Positions 44,877-55,388 of a DNA stretch of 64,000 nt are shown here, in pieces. Each line of letters opens with the position of its first letter. Position 1 is the first letter of the stretch. The translations under genes were made by a program, and so were the position numbers. The notes under the pieces are model-generated. The model saw only the letters and a list, made by a program, of their open reading frames with translations, was not told where the DNA came from and made no database searches. The stretch is taken from the NCBI GenBank assembly GCA_965178125.1, contig OZ237740.1, positions 372,001-436,000 of the forward strand, read 5' to 3'. The stretch is from Bilabrum cf. latius (lineage: Eukaryota; Bigyra: Bicosoecida; Bigyra; Bicosoecida).

Positions 44877-44906
44877 GAATACCAGAATACCAGAATAATT
44901 TGTAGG
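44877..44906. repeat. 30-bp repeat, second copy
   Basis: Identical to 37321 to 37350. Here it continues as GTAAAGAAACC, which matches the TAAAG of the LINE tail at about 55425, supporting a LINE 3' end in minus orientation. Confidence 0.7.
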
Positions 44907-45065
44907 GTAAAGAAACCACACAAAGTAATGTGCAACCACGAATGATCGTTTGCCAAGTTGGAGCGTTTGTCCCAAGTGATCGGCGACTACGCTTCCAATT
45001 TCAACTCGACAATGCTCGAGAAACTGGACGATTAGCTCAGAATCGCCATTGCCAAGCAGGCAAGA

Positions 45066-47135
45066 AATTCGTCTCAGGCGCAAGGTGGCCTGGACATAGG
45101 TCTGGTACCCCCACTGCTGATCAGACTCGCGATGTTTTCAGGAATGTGCCTGGACGTCGTGGCGGGTCTGTTCAGCATGGGGAAGAAGTATGACCTACCA
45201 TACCTGAACTCTCTCGACTCCCTGGTCGAGCCGGCGAGAGACGGAGAGGTTGAGCAGCGGGCTCCCTCCTTTGGCCTACACAGTGCCCCCCTGCTGGAGG
45301 TGGCAGACTGGGCCCTCAGGTACACCTTGGACAAGATGAAGAGGCTGATTTGGGGCAAGAAGGAACTGCCCAACGAGCTCGAGCGGAACGTATAGCCATT
45401 CCAGCCTCTCGCCACCGATTTGTTTCCCACTTTCCTACAGACAGTATGGAACTCACAGAAGTTCCAAGCAGCTGCTCGAGACCCGCAGACAGGACCCAAG
45501 TTGGCAAACGTGATTATGCCCCCGCCTGGCAAATCACTCGAGATCCCCGGAGATCCGACTCCACCCCCACCCGCAGAACGGGGACCGTCCACCGGGACGG
45601 ATCGTCTCGCTCGAGCAAAGAAGGCGATACCAAAACCCCCAGCATGGCTCATGGAGAGTAAGAACCTGTCAGACTGGGTGCATCTGAAGCTGTAGTAGGC
45701 AGGACCAGAGCGCGTCATCATGGGAGGCAACCATCAGAGCCTGCTCAGGGCTGCAGCAGCGTACGCCTAGTGCGAACGTTTTATGTTGGAGCACGAAGCA
45801 GGCAAACTGTTGGGCGAGACCCCCCTCGACTACACGTGGCAACAACGGCAACAGGTGCAGGACGTGAGGATCGCAATTCGCTCACGCAGGAGTGCACACA
45901 CAGCTGAACCCATCAGGCAGTGCCACGGAGGCATCACTGAGGCAGTCTTCCAACAGGAGGTATGCGCCAGGCTGTACGTGCCCTACGTCAAAGCGCGCCC
46001 CATCGCTCAGCTGCGGACCAAGCTGACGACAGAGGGGCAGCACGACCTCGAGAAGGAGAAGAACCACACGTGCCCGATGCCCAGGTGTGGCAAGGAGGGA
46101 TATTTGCACGACCCACTGCATTGGGCACGGTGCGGATCAGGAAAACAGCACACATTCCAGAAGGGCTTCGCCACGCGAGGCAGTGGGGAAATCGAAGGGA
46201 TCCTCGGCAACATCATCAACACCGCCGTAGGATTTCGTAGAACGATGAAACCACGTGGGCTGTTCAAGGAGAGAGGTAGGTACGCGGACGCGATCTACAC
46301 AAGGAAGGATGGCACCAACGTAGTCGTCGACGTGCTCGTGGCACAAGCACACACGGGCAAGTATGCACGCCACATTTTCGACGAAACGAGGGGACCAGGC
46401 AAGCGGTCGGGGTCAGACTGGCAGAACGAGAGCGCACTATACGCAGGGGCGTAGGTGAAGCTGCAGATGTACTACCAACCCAAGGACTAGACGAGGCTGA
46501 TCGCAGGACAGGTGCCGGTGGGAGGCAACGCGCCCAGCGAGAAGGTCTGCAAACACCTGAAATACCCGGGGAGGTACATTTTCCGGGACTTCGTCGTTCT
46601 ACACACCGGGAAACTAGGAACCGGCGCATGGAAGGTCTTAGAGGAGCTGGCGAGGATCAGGCGAGAGCGAGTTGGGCCAGAGCAGAGCAAGAGCGTGGAC
46701 GCACAGGTCAGGACGTGGGCCAGGCGCATCACGATGAGTTTGGCAACGACACGGGCGAAGTACATGAACGATTATTACAAACATGTTCAGCTGGTTACTA
46801 CGCGCCGTGCCATTGCCGAGGAGGAGAAGAGGAGGGAGGACGCAGAGAGAGCGGAACAGCAACAGGAAGCAGCAGCAGTGGCAGCGGCAGGTGAGGCGGC
46901 AGAGGCCGCAGCACTCGCAGCAGTCGTTGAACAGACCGAAGCTGAAGCCGACCAGCAGCAGGAAGAATTGCCGGTCGCACTCAACCTGCAGGGCGGAATC
47001 CGGGGAGGAGCAGTCGCAGCTGCTGACCCTGGCGAAGCACCTCCTCAAGAGATCGAGCCCGAGGATCCAGGAGCTCCAGCTGCAGCACAACCCCACCACG
47101 GCGGGGTATAGGTGCTTCTGGATCATCCTGAGTGA
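45066..47135 (+). pseudogene. 5'-truncated LINE ORF with restriction-like endonuclease
   Basis: A single plus frame crosses seven TAG codons, including a TAG TAG pair at 45693, and ends at TGA 47133. It has a Cys/His cluster (CPMPRCGKEGY...HWARC) followed by GRYADAIYTRKDGTNVVVDVLVA. This is the PD-(D/E)xK-like arrangement of the C-terminal endonuclease in R2/NeSL-type non-LTR retrotransposons. A long Ala/Glu/Gln coiled-coil tail follows. The RT domain is missing, so this is a 5'-truncated insertion joined to other DNA near 45066. Confidence 0.6.
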
Positions 47136-47247
47136 ACTCGGGAGTCTCGATGAGTACCACAGAGATTAAGTGTTGGACGAGGGTCCGATGCGAGATCTCG
47201 AAGGTGACGATGATGATTGAATGTAACGATACGACTTTTCACACGAA
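46696..47247 (+). repeat. 552-bp tandem duplication, unit 1
   Basis: Repeats almost identically from 47248 (offset 552), with single-base differences near 46828/47380 and 47156/47708. It covers the LINE C-terminal coding tail and 3' flank. Confidence 0.9.
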
Positions 47248-47766
47248 TGGACGCACAGGTCAGGACGTGGGCCAGGCGCATCACGATGAGTTTGGCAACG
47301 ACACGGGCGAAGTACATGAACGATTATTACAAACATGTTCAGCTGGTTACTACGCGCCGTGCCATTGCCGAGGAAGAGAAGAGGAGGGAGGACGCAGAGA
47401 GAGCGGAACAGCAACAGGAAGCAGCAGCAGTGGCAGCGGCAGGTGAGGCGGCAGAGGCCGCAGCACTCGCAGCAGTCGTTGAACAGACCGAAGCTGAAGC
47501 CGACCAGCAGCAGGAAGAATTGCCGGTCGCACTCAACCTGCAGGGCGGAATCCGGGGAGGAGCAGTCGCAGCTGCTGACCCTGGCGAAGCACCTCCTCAA
47601 GAGATCGAGCCCGAGGATCCAGGAGCTCCAGCTGCAGCACAACCCCACCACGGCGGGGTATAGGTGCTTCTGGATCATCCTGAGTGAACTCGGGAGTCTC
47701 GATGAGTGCCACAGAGATTAAGTGTTGGACGAGGGTCCGATGCGAGATCTCGAAGGTGACGATGAT
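47248..47766 (+). repeat. 552-bp tandem duplication, unit 2, interrupted
   Basis: Second unit, cut by the DNA transposon after 47766; its last bases resume at 48912. The first unit keeps the uninterrupted sequence. Confidence 0.9.
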
Positions 47767-48905
47767 GCAGACCTGTCCACGGACCCCCGGACTGTCCGGG
47801 GGTCGAAATCCAGTTTCTGGCCCCCGGACAGGACCCCTCGTCCCCTGTCCGGGGGTCGAAAAGTGAAACTCTGAGGGATAAGGTGTACTTTCAAACAGAA
47901 GGCTACAATCGACGTAGAGACATATTCCGGCACTTTCCTCCGGACTCCGAGAGTTATATTGCAAATTTATGGTTGTATCATCATTTGTAGTATCATATAG
48001 ATTGATATTTCTGGTTGTACGCAGTTATAATGCGGTCAATGTTCCTTTGAAAGGCTGAGCAGGTGCCGGGCCCCTGCTCCAGGCCAGTTCTAAGGACCAG
48101 TCACCCCAGCGTGCACACTACCAGCAATTAATAGGGTAAGGTGTGTAAATCAAACATAATTGATGTCCTAGGCTCTGGAATTTCTGTACACAGCAGCCAG
48201 TATGGCGGCTCTCAATTGGCCAGATTGGCCGCCCACAAAGGGTACCACGATATTGACATGCATCAGCATTCACATCATACGAATGGTATATTTGCTACAT
48301 AAAATCCCAATCCAGGGTATCAATAAGTACACAAACCTCACTTATCGTTGAGAACACCAACGCTACTTTCTCAGTGTCCCAAGGGGGTTTACGCCAATGT
48401 ATCTCCATACAGCGACCACCAACGACGAAACATGATTTATTAAACCTATTTAATGATAACCAGTGCATAATTTTGCTAGTTGATCCAGAATTGGTGGATG
48501 CATCTCAGGAGTTGCACCTGGTCTCCACAGGTAGTTGCCGGATTCTGGGCTCAGAAATACTTATTCAACATTACTCAGTACCAACATTATATAATACACT
48601 AATTATATGCGACTGTACGTCTAGTATTGTTTGTTGGATGATATTGGTTGCCTGGGAATGGGAAACGTGTATATCAGAATCGAAGGTTGCGTACTGTTTT
48701 GCGAATTTTTCCGCGGCGCAACTGAGAGTTGAGCGACCGAGTTGATCGACCTTAAATCGCCGCGAGAAGGCCAAATCTGGTCTTATTTTTTGCATAGGAC
48801 AATTATTAGACGAGTTAAGAATTTGACCCCCGGACACGATGTCCAGAAATGGCTGTCCGGGGGTGTCCGGGGGCTGTCCGGGGGTGCCGCTGTGGACAGG
48901 TCTGC
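47767..48905. mobile_element. Non-autonomous DNA transposon, 1,139 bp
   Basis: The ends are a perfect 14-bp inverted repeat, GCAGACCTGTCCAC. A 6-bp direct repeat GATGAT flanks the element (47761 to 47766 and 48906 to 48911). The empty site is preserved in the sister duplication at about 47209 to 47218. Many subterminal CCCCCGGACA/TGTCCGGGGG words occur in the first 100 and last 90 bases. The AT-rich interior has no transposase frame. I cannot assign the superfamily from these ends. Confidence 0.85.
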
Positions 48906-48911
48906 GATGAT

Positions 48912-49142
48912 GATTGAATGTAACGATACGACTTTTCACGAATGGCTGTCACACCCCCAAGGTGGGGCCATCAAAGATGACCTCAGAGAACAACGCGATC
49001 AAAAGACCCGCAGCCCCCCCCTAGAGCAAAGGCCAAAGCCTCAAAAGAAAGCAAAAGAAAGAAGAACCCCTCGTCCCAAAGAGGATTTCCGAAACATCAT
49101 GGTGCTACACATACCGAGACGATCACCCTGAGACTCAGCCAC
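48912..49142. other. Joint between two LINEs
   Basis: 3' flank of the plus-strand LINE meeting the 3' region of the minus-strand LINE; no gene. Confidence 0.5.
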
Positions 49143-52100
49143 TCATCCACCAAAGGACCAGAGGGAAGGAGAGTGAGCCCGAGCCATCCTCGTAAGGACA
49201 GCCGGACCGTCGACACATGCCATCCGCCACCAGCGGGACGTCCATGTACGACGTAGCTACTCCCTTTCACGCAAGACACAGCGAAGCGAAGTCGCCATCT
49301 CACGCGCCCAGATCCTCTCAAGAGTGTGCATGAGCCCTCTAGGGCGAGCCACACGATGTCCCCTGCGATCCTGAGCTCGCATTGCAGCATACAGGTCATC
49401 CGATGAGCTCGCAGTCCAGCCTCGCACCGAGGCCCCAGTCCACCACCTGCAGGCAGTCCAGGACGGAAACGTTCTGATCTTTACACTCAGCTCATCAACC
49501 ACCAGTGTCGCAAGCCGTACCAATCCAACAGAGGCGCTAGAGCGGGCAATTGCTCGGCGCATCTTGGGAATGGTTCGCTCAGCAGCAGCGACTCCACGCC
49601 TGTCCTGCTCCAGAGGTTGTGGGTGAGGTTCAAGACGTAGGCCATGGTCCGCCCATGCCTTCCTTATCTTGCCCTTCTCCTCTGAAGTTCGACTGGCCCA
49701 GTCACCGGAGACCCACTCTGCCTGAAGACCACGTGACTGCAGCGATGACTCTCGGCGAGTCATCTCCACAGCCACCTTGTCAGTCAGCTCTGGAGTAGGG
49801 GAACAGGAACGAGGGTAAATACCCGCACGAACACGAAGGATCAATCGCCCGTCGGAGCCACGCAGTTGCAGTGCTGCAGTGGTAGGCAGTGAACCAGGGC
49901 CGAACACCCCATCAACCTGACCATGGTACTGGTCCAGTGACACTGTCTGTTCTGCATTCTGCTGCCTGATTGCGCTCGCCAGGACGTAACCGGAGTGGCA
50001 TCCAGGGCTCAAGTTCCTGAAAGACCTGATGCTAGAAGCAGACTTCGACGAGTGCCAACGGCGCACCGCTCGATTCAGCTCCTTCTCACCCAGCCAAGTC
50101 ACTCCGTTGTCAACAGATACTCCATTGTCATGAAGGTGAAGCCTGAGAGACGCCGCAGCACTAAGAGGTCCCTGCTGCGACATCTACTGGCACATGTATG
50201 CAGTCCGGATGTAGTGAGATACCACTGGTAGACCCCTCCTATCTGGGGCTCGCATGAGCTCAAAGAGGTCCCGTGCGGTCCTTCCGGCAGCACTCGCAAG
50301 CCATACCTCAGAATCCAACGCCACTTTCGGCAAGCGACGTCCTTCGACGGCAAATGGCATACGGTCAGCCATTCCAGTGGCCAGCATCCACCTCATGCGT
50401 GCCAGGAAACGGTCCACTACACTCAGCACAGCTGCATTCATGATCACGCCGTAGTTCACAGAGATCCGCTGTTCCAGACCTCGGAAGCGTTCCCAGCCAG
50501 TGGCGCATCCAGCAGCACCAATGCCATAGAGCGCGCTTGTGAGCGCTCCAGAATAGAGAATCTGGGAGTGTAGACGAACCGACCAATCACAGTCAACTGC
50601 AGCGCGGGTTATGATGGACGCTTGTTGCATCGCCATTGCCACCCTTCGCCGAACGTGGGGGACCATGTCAATGGCTATCACGTCCCTCTCTTCGTAGCCG
50701 GGCCCAAGCTCTGCTGCTGTGGCATGGATCCTCGTCGTCGATATCAGCAACCCTAGATACACATACGACTTCGCGCGGGGAACGGTCCATGTCTGTTCTA
50801 CCCATGATGGGTTCACTTCCGTGGCTGTACACGCGATATCGTCGTCCCACCCACGGGGAAAGGAGTCGGCTGCAAGTCCAAACGGCATCATGGCAGTCTT
50901 CTTCGCGAGCCCTGATGGACTCACTGGTCGAAATCCAAGCTCAAGTCCGGCCAGTTCGAACAGCTCAGTGACGACCGCGACCACCTGACAGGCCTCCGTC
51001 CATGTCGTTGCTGCCGCTACATAGTCATCTGCATAGCCGCACTGTCCCCAAGGAGTACCTCTACATCCTGGTGACGGTTGTAGTACATGAGAGTGTCCCA
51101 AATCTGAGCGCTCTCTCGCAATGGCCTCGAGGAGGACCCCCATGAAGACGAGGAAGAGCGCCGGTGAGAGTACTTCTCCTTGCGGGGTCCCAGCCTCCTT
51201 CTGGATTGGCCTGGATGTCTTACCAGTTGCTGGGTCCCTGATCCGGACCGAGACCTTCAGTCGTGACAGAAGGAAACCAGTTGCCTGATCTCCCCAGCCC
51301 TGAGCCTTCATGATCGCTTCCATGATATTCCACTGACAGCTGTCAAAAGCACCCTTCAGATCAAAGAAGATAAGGACCCCGCCGTCTAGTCCACGCTGTC
51401 GGACCCACTCAAGCACGGTGCAGTAAGCTTGCTAGCAGTTCTTGCCAACCCGAAACCCAGCTTGGTCGAGGCCGAAGAGTCCATGCTGTTCACAGTACTC
51501 AACGACCTTAGCGTTTGCTACAAGACTGATTGTCTTCGAGAGCACCGAAGCGTAGCAGATAGGTCTGAACTCGTCCACCTTGGGGCTCTAGCCAGGTCGT
51601 GGGTTCTTTGCAACTGGGCGCATAAATGCTGCCTGGAAAACCTCTGGCTAGACCCCGGTCCGCAACATGACGTTGTAGATCCCACGCAGCAAGTGGAGTA
51701 CAACTGCCGGCCGTTTGGATCCTGAGGATTCATGCGGAGCTGCCCTACATCTCTTCAGCAGGGACGGATTGATGTTGTCCGGGCCTGTGGCTTTGTTCTC
51801 GCCAACCACATCGATGGCAGCATCGATCTCACGTACACTGCGGCACCACAGGTTCAGTTCTCGTGATGCTCTAGGCATGCTGCGTTGCACTCTGAGAATG
51901 AACTCTGTCGGGTCGATCTCCCTCCGGCGTGAGCTGTTCTCGAACTAGTCTGCATGCGCCTCAAGAATGCCGTCAAGGGTGGTGACTGGAGTTCCGTTCC
52001 GTAACACAATCGCCTCTAATCCACTGATGGCCTTGCAGGTCACCTGACGGGCTCTGTCAAGCTGCTCGCGGATGACACGGTACGCCCATCCAATAGGGCA

Positions 52101-53132
52101 TGTGTCTAGCTGTTGCCGGAGGACTTCGCCATTGACTCGTGCTCCTTGGGCACCAACATCCGAAGTAGCCTGCAGGTCTGACAGAACATCACGACGGAGG
52201 GTTTCTCTTGATTCAGGGTGCTGAAGGGTCTGCGGGTGGATGTCTCCATCACTCCAGGCCGTACTACGGAAGATCCGACCAAGAGCTTCTTTCAGCTTAG
52301 CCAATTTCAGTCCGCGACGTCGTAGTGAGGCAGCGGCTTTACTTAGGCTTCGCACATCCGGTCGGGACGCAGCACACATGTCCAGAAAATGGTTGGCCGC
52401 TGCAATCCATCCAGCCAAGAGGGTCTTGTTCTTACTCCGACTCTTCTTGTTTCGTAGCTTGCCAGGCCTGCCTCGTCTGCGTCGACTACTCGAGCCAGAA
52501 GCAGGGCTGGTTGTAACTGATTCCACGAATGCAGAGTGGAAGATCTCTCGGAGTGAGCAGACGGACTGCTGAAGCAGGTCGTGGACATGATCGTTCTGAT
52601 GCGGGTCATACTCTCCAAGGTTCCGGATCGTCATGTTGATTTCATCAGATAGGCGCCAGAGCTAGGCAGATGACATCCTCACCAATTCAGAGTATCTAGC
52701 CCAGATTGTATCTTGCACCGACCGACTGGTTGTCCGAAGTCGCTGCATGGCGGTCTGGACTGGCACAGGGTCCTGCACTGGGTGAGGCCGGTCCAGTTGT
52801 GTGTTGTACCCGAATCCAACTGTTGCGTGCACGACAGCATGGTCCCGGAGTTGATCGCTCGATCGGTCAGGGTTGACAACCCCGCTCTCAGCAATGCACC
52901 AGTGTTCCGGGACAATGATCGCATCCAGTATTCCTCCCTTTGCATGGGTGGTGCCCATCGACTGAGACACGCTGGAGGCCAGACATACGGATTTTGGAGA
53001 AGTAGCTGTCAATTCGGTCAGCACCACTGAACTCCCAACTCTGGTCAGGGTTGACATCTCCCATGAAGATACACCGAGAGGGATCAAAGTGCTCTGTCCG
53101 AGTTCGGGTCCCGTTGACAAGGAGGCCCTCAT
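49143..53132 (-). pseudogene. LINE 1: reverse transcriptase ORF (frameshifted)
   Basis: One minus frame from about 53132 to TGA at 49143, crossing TAG at 52659, 51942, 51648, 51585, 51432 and 49257. The order is: end of an EEP endonuclease (HAKGGILDAI), linker, then RT with KATGPDNI, FRPICYASVLSK, LDQAGFRVGKNC, VLIFFDLKGAFDS, GTPQGEVLSP and YADDYV, then thumb and a C-terminal tail. It would copy LINE RNA at a nicked target. The endonuclease start lies in another frame (53149 upward), so this copy carries a frameshift near 53000 to 53150 and is probably dead. Confidence 0.85.
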
Positions 53133-53148
53133 GGGTTACCTGAAGAAG

Positions 53149-54295
53149 CTAGGTCCAGTTGTCTCGCCACTGTTCTCCAACAACTGCCTTCTGAGGCGGA
53201 TTGTAAACAACCACAGCAGTCAATACATACTGATTGCCCTTGTGGACGTCCGCGATGATGCAGTCTTTGCAGGCATGGTCATCATCAGACAGATTTTCCC
53301 ATCGTCGGAGGCTCAGTCCAGATTCCTTAGAGACGTAAATGCCGACCCCATGAGGGGCACCATCACCCCCACGAGTGATCCCATGATATGCACCGTTTGG
53401 GAGCTGGCAAGATGCCTGATGTCCAAGACCTCTGCCCATATTCTCCACGGTGCCAATGATGTCGGGCCATTTGGCTGCAACCACAGCCCGATGGAGCGCA
53501 CGGGAACTAGGGTTTCGACCAAGGTTGGCGGTCCCGATTGACATCGTGATCTGTTGCTCAGTTCGACGGATTCGGTTGAGGACCAGGTTGCTTTCCGAGG
53601 CCTCTGAACCATCAAGTACCGGAGCACCCGAGGCATGTGACAGGTCCAACGAGTCTGGTTGGGCGATGCGACCGCTTGGATACAGGCCCGAGAGCAGCGT
53701 CGGGATCCAGGTCCTGGTTTTTGGGGCGGCTGAAGGCAGCATTGACTCTAGCACCGTCCTGGTATCCGAGATAGATAGCTCAGGTCCGCTCCAGTCACCT
53801 GTTTTAATGGATACAACCATGGAAGGACTGAATCCAAGCTAGCCTCTGGCAGTGATCGAGGTCTCCACTTTCGATGCCCCGATTTTGCAGGAACCAGCTG
53901 TGTCAAAGACTAGGGCGGCACCCTCACCACAGTTAGTACTGTGCTAGGACGGGACCTCATGCGCAAGCGGAATAAGCACTGAGCAGTGGTCGCGTGCAAT
54001 CACCACATTTAGCGTATCAACAATGTTGCTGTCGCTGTGGGAGTTCCAAGTTCTCTTGATGCGTTGAAGCACCCTCTGTACGGGCCTGTCCTCATCCGTG
54101 AGCGGGGCAAGTCGAATCTACCATGACCTCGTCTTGGCAATCGCCATGAGAAGGAGCAAAAGACCGCGTTGAGAAATACCTTCGCCAATGTCCTGCTCGC
54201 CCACCAGTGCCTTGAAGTCAGCCAGGGGCTGGGTGGTCCCGGTGAGCATGCTCAACGGTACACTTGCACAGCTGTTGACTTCAACAGGAGGTAGC
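53149..54295 (-). pseudogene. LINE 1 endonuclease start and upstream coding remnant
   Basis: This frame reads through TAG at 53149, 53839, 53944 and 54118. The part from 53820 to 53149 resembles the N-terminal half of an EEP endonuclease (TANLGRNP, IIGTVENMG, GIYVSKES, VVVYNPP). In place of the strict catalytic Glu pattern it shows TVENMG. The upstream part (IPLAHEVPS, GAALVFDTAG) is protein-like but unrecognised; it may be ORF1 of the LINE or an older inserted gene. Confidence 0.5.
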
Positions 54296-54299
54296 ACTT

Positions 54300-55250
54300 A
54301 AGGCTGCCAATGCTGATTTCGGTGTTTGGCTATGGCAGGCCTGTAAGGAGGACTCGATCGGCACGCCAGATACACCGGCTCAGGTTTCCAGTCGGGCAAC
54401 GCAAGACTTCTCCCAGGTCAGTACCAGCAGATGCCATCACAGTCTTGTATGGGGACAGGAAAATCTGCTCGGCAACTTGGCAGGGGACCGATATAGCTGT
54501 GACCGCTGAGAAGTGGTTGTCCCTCCATCGTATCAGTGCTCTTGGCCCGAGGTCTGAGACCCAGCAGGATGAGTGTGGTCCCCAGTACACAAACTGAGTG
54601 GACTCCGGGCCTTGAACCACCCCTGGGATATGCGACTGGGTCGCCTCAGACACAAGAGACATGAACTACAAGACTGGCCATTCCTGACTCGAGGAGTACA
54701 TGCCGCGAGTTTCGTCGATCATGCCTTTGAGAATCTCCAGAACTCTGACATGGTGAGTTCGCAATCTCTGGCTCTCTTCCTTGCCACGTTCAACCCTAGC
54801 AACCGCATTCTCGGCGAATGTGAGGAGTGTCTGGAAGACTGCATTGTGTTCAGAGTCTCCGTCGCATTCCAGCATAGCTGTAGTTGCCCTGGATTCCAGA
54901 AGTTGGTACCTGCTTCCCAATAGCAAGATGGGAAGCATGGAGGCTATGGGGAGAGTCAGAAGAAGCTGGGTCGCAGTGTCCAGGTTGCCAAGGTTCAGAC
55001 GGAGTCTGCTGATGTATTCAGCAGACTATCCAGTCTCGCTGTCTCTAGGCCAGATCCAGTCCCGGGCAGATGTGCCCCTTCTCGAACGAAACTGTGTCCG
55101 AAGTAGCTCTGTGACTGTCGATGGGAACGCGATGACCGTGTAGATGTTGGCAAGAGCTGAAGAGATCTAATTCCACCTCAGTTGACCTCGATCCATGTCA
55201 CCGCCAGTCTGGAACTTGACAGCTAGTGCCTGACAGCGGGCTACATTCTG
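54300..55250 (-). pseudogene. Unrecognised coding remnant
   Basis: A minus frame open from about 55250 to 54265 crosses TAG at 55167, 55026, 54663 and 54330, then meets TGA where a different frame carries on. Segments such as SALANIYTVIAFPSTVTELLRTQFRSRRG and an even helical pattern look like true protein. I do not recognise it. A frameshift near 54290 would link it to the segment below. Confidence 0.45.
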
Positions 55251-55388
55251 AAAGAACTGGGTGTCGATGGTGAAGCCAGCCAGACGAAGTGCATCAAGAG
55301 CACAGTAACCCCGTCCTTGTTGTCGGCCTGGGACGTCTTGGAAGCCCACACGGTGGGTCGGTGTGGCAAGGACGTCACAAGGCCAAAA

